Assembly: GCA_015494335.1 (NCBI GenBank)
Contig: WGBK01000430.1
Location: forward strand, 1-5,014
Source: Gammaproteobacteria bacterium
Lineage (GTDB): Bacteria; Pseudomonadota; Gammaproteobacteria; GCA-001735895
DNA: 5,014 nucleotides
Reading direction: 5' to 3'
Below the pieces are notes generated by a model. It ran no database searches, was not told the origin of the DNA, and saw nothing but the letters and a program-made list of their open reading frames with translations. Position numbers and translations under genes: made by a program. Of the stretch, positions 4,958-5,014 are shown one piece after another (positions within the stretch are counted from its first letter, which is position 1; every line of letters starts with the position of its first letter).

Positions 4958-4991
4958 CTAGGGAGCCTCTGATTGAATCTGGACGAAGCAG

Positions 4992-4997
4992 ATTATG
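4992..4997 (-). promoter_or_regulatory. possible -10 element of lysC
   Basis: CATAAT on the minus strand lies 34 bases upstream of the lysC start codon and matches the -10 consensus at five of six positions. A -35 with a 17-base spacer would fall just outside the window, so it cannot be tested here. No coding end of the upstream gene (often alaS in relatives) is recognisable in 4958-5014. Confidence 0.4.
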
Positions 4998-5014
4998 CCT
5001 GAAATGTTCGAGAA

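Noticed and set aside
3758..4972. 404-codon open frame on the plus strand opposite lysC
   Set aside because: It is a mirror of the well-supported lysC gene; its product is rich in Gly, Asp, His and Val with no recognisable domain, as expected from an antisense frame of a GC-rich gene.
4958..5014. End of alaS upstream of lysC
   Set aside because: alaS often precedes lysC in relatives, but the 57 bases show a -10-like element and no recognisable AlaS C-terminus.

Overview
The window looks like chromosomal DNA of a GC-rich gammaproteobacterium. The clearest support is the right-hand block on the minus strand, in transcription order aspartate kinase (lysC), csrA and tRNA-Ser(GCU). From memory, this order occurs in Pseudomonas and several other gammaproteobacteria. 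I cannot name a genus.

Layout. Bases 1-653 (+) hold the C-terminal part of an FMN-binding, glutamate-synthase-like protein with its Fe-S cysteine motif. Bases 654-764 hold a weak terminator candidate and a MerR-type operator dyad. Bases 765-3036 (+) are a compact five-gene metal-handling cluster: a secreted, probable outer-membrane beta-barrel protein; a periplasmic MerP-like heavy-metal-associated protein with a CPFC motif; a three-helix MerT-like inner-membrane protein; a small thioredoxin-fold protein with a CGKC motif; and a MerR-family regulator. Bases 3037-3253 have no gene but carry a decayed copy of the tRNA-Ser 3' end and its terminator, a perfect 9-bp hairpin and T-arm-like palindromes. 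Bases 3254-3344 (-) encode tRNA-Ser(GCU), followed by a strong terminator. Bases 3364-3558 (-) encode CsrA and 3722-4957 (-) encode LysC. Bases 4958-5014 are the lysC leader with a possible -10 element.

How the genes may work together. The cluster offers a chain of thiols from the periplasm (MerP-like CxxC) through the inner membrane (MerT-like CC pair and a second Cys pair) to the cytoplasm (CGKC protein), with an outer-membrane protein in front and a thiol-containing MerR sensor at the end. It resembles the transport half of a mercury-resistance operon, but no mercuric reductase (MerA) or organomercurial lyase (MerB) is present. The regulator is the last gene, not divergent as in classical Gram-negative mer operons, and it has an arginine where I align the first Hg-binding cysteine of MerR. 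The metal or metalloid handled is therefore uncertain. This cluster is the best candidate here for a poorly described system. The other notable structure is the tRNA-Ser 3'-end repeat about 180 bp downstream of the tRNA, similar in layout to the repeats downstream of E. coli tyrT.
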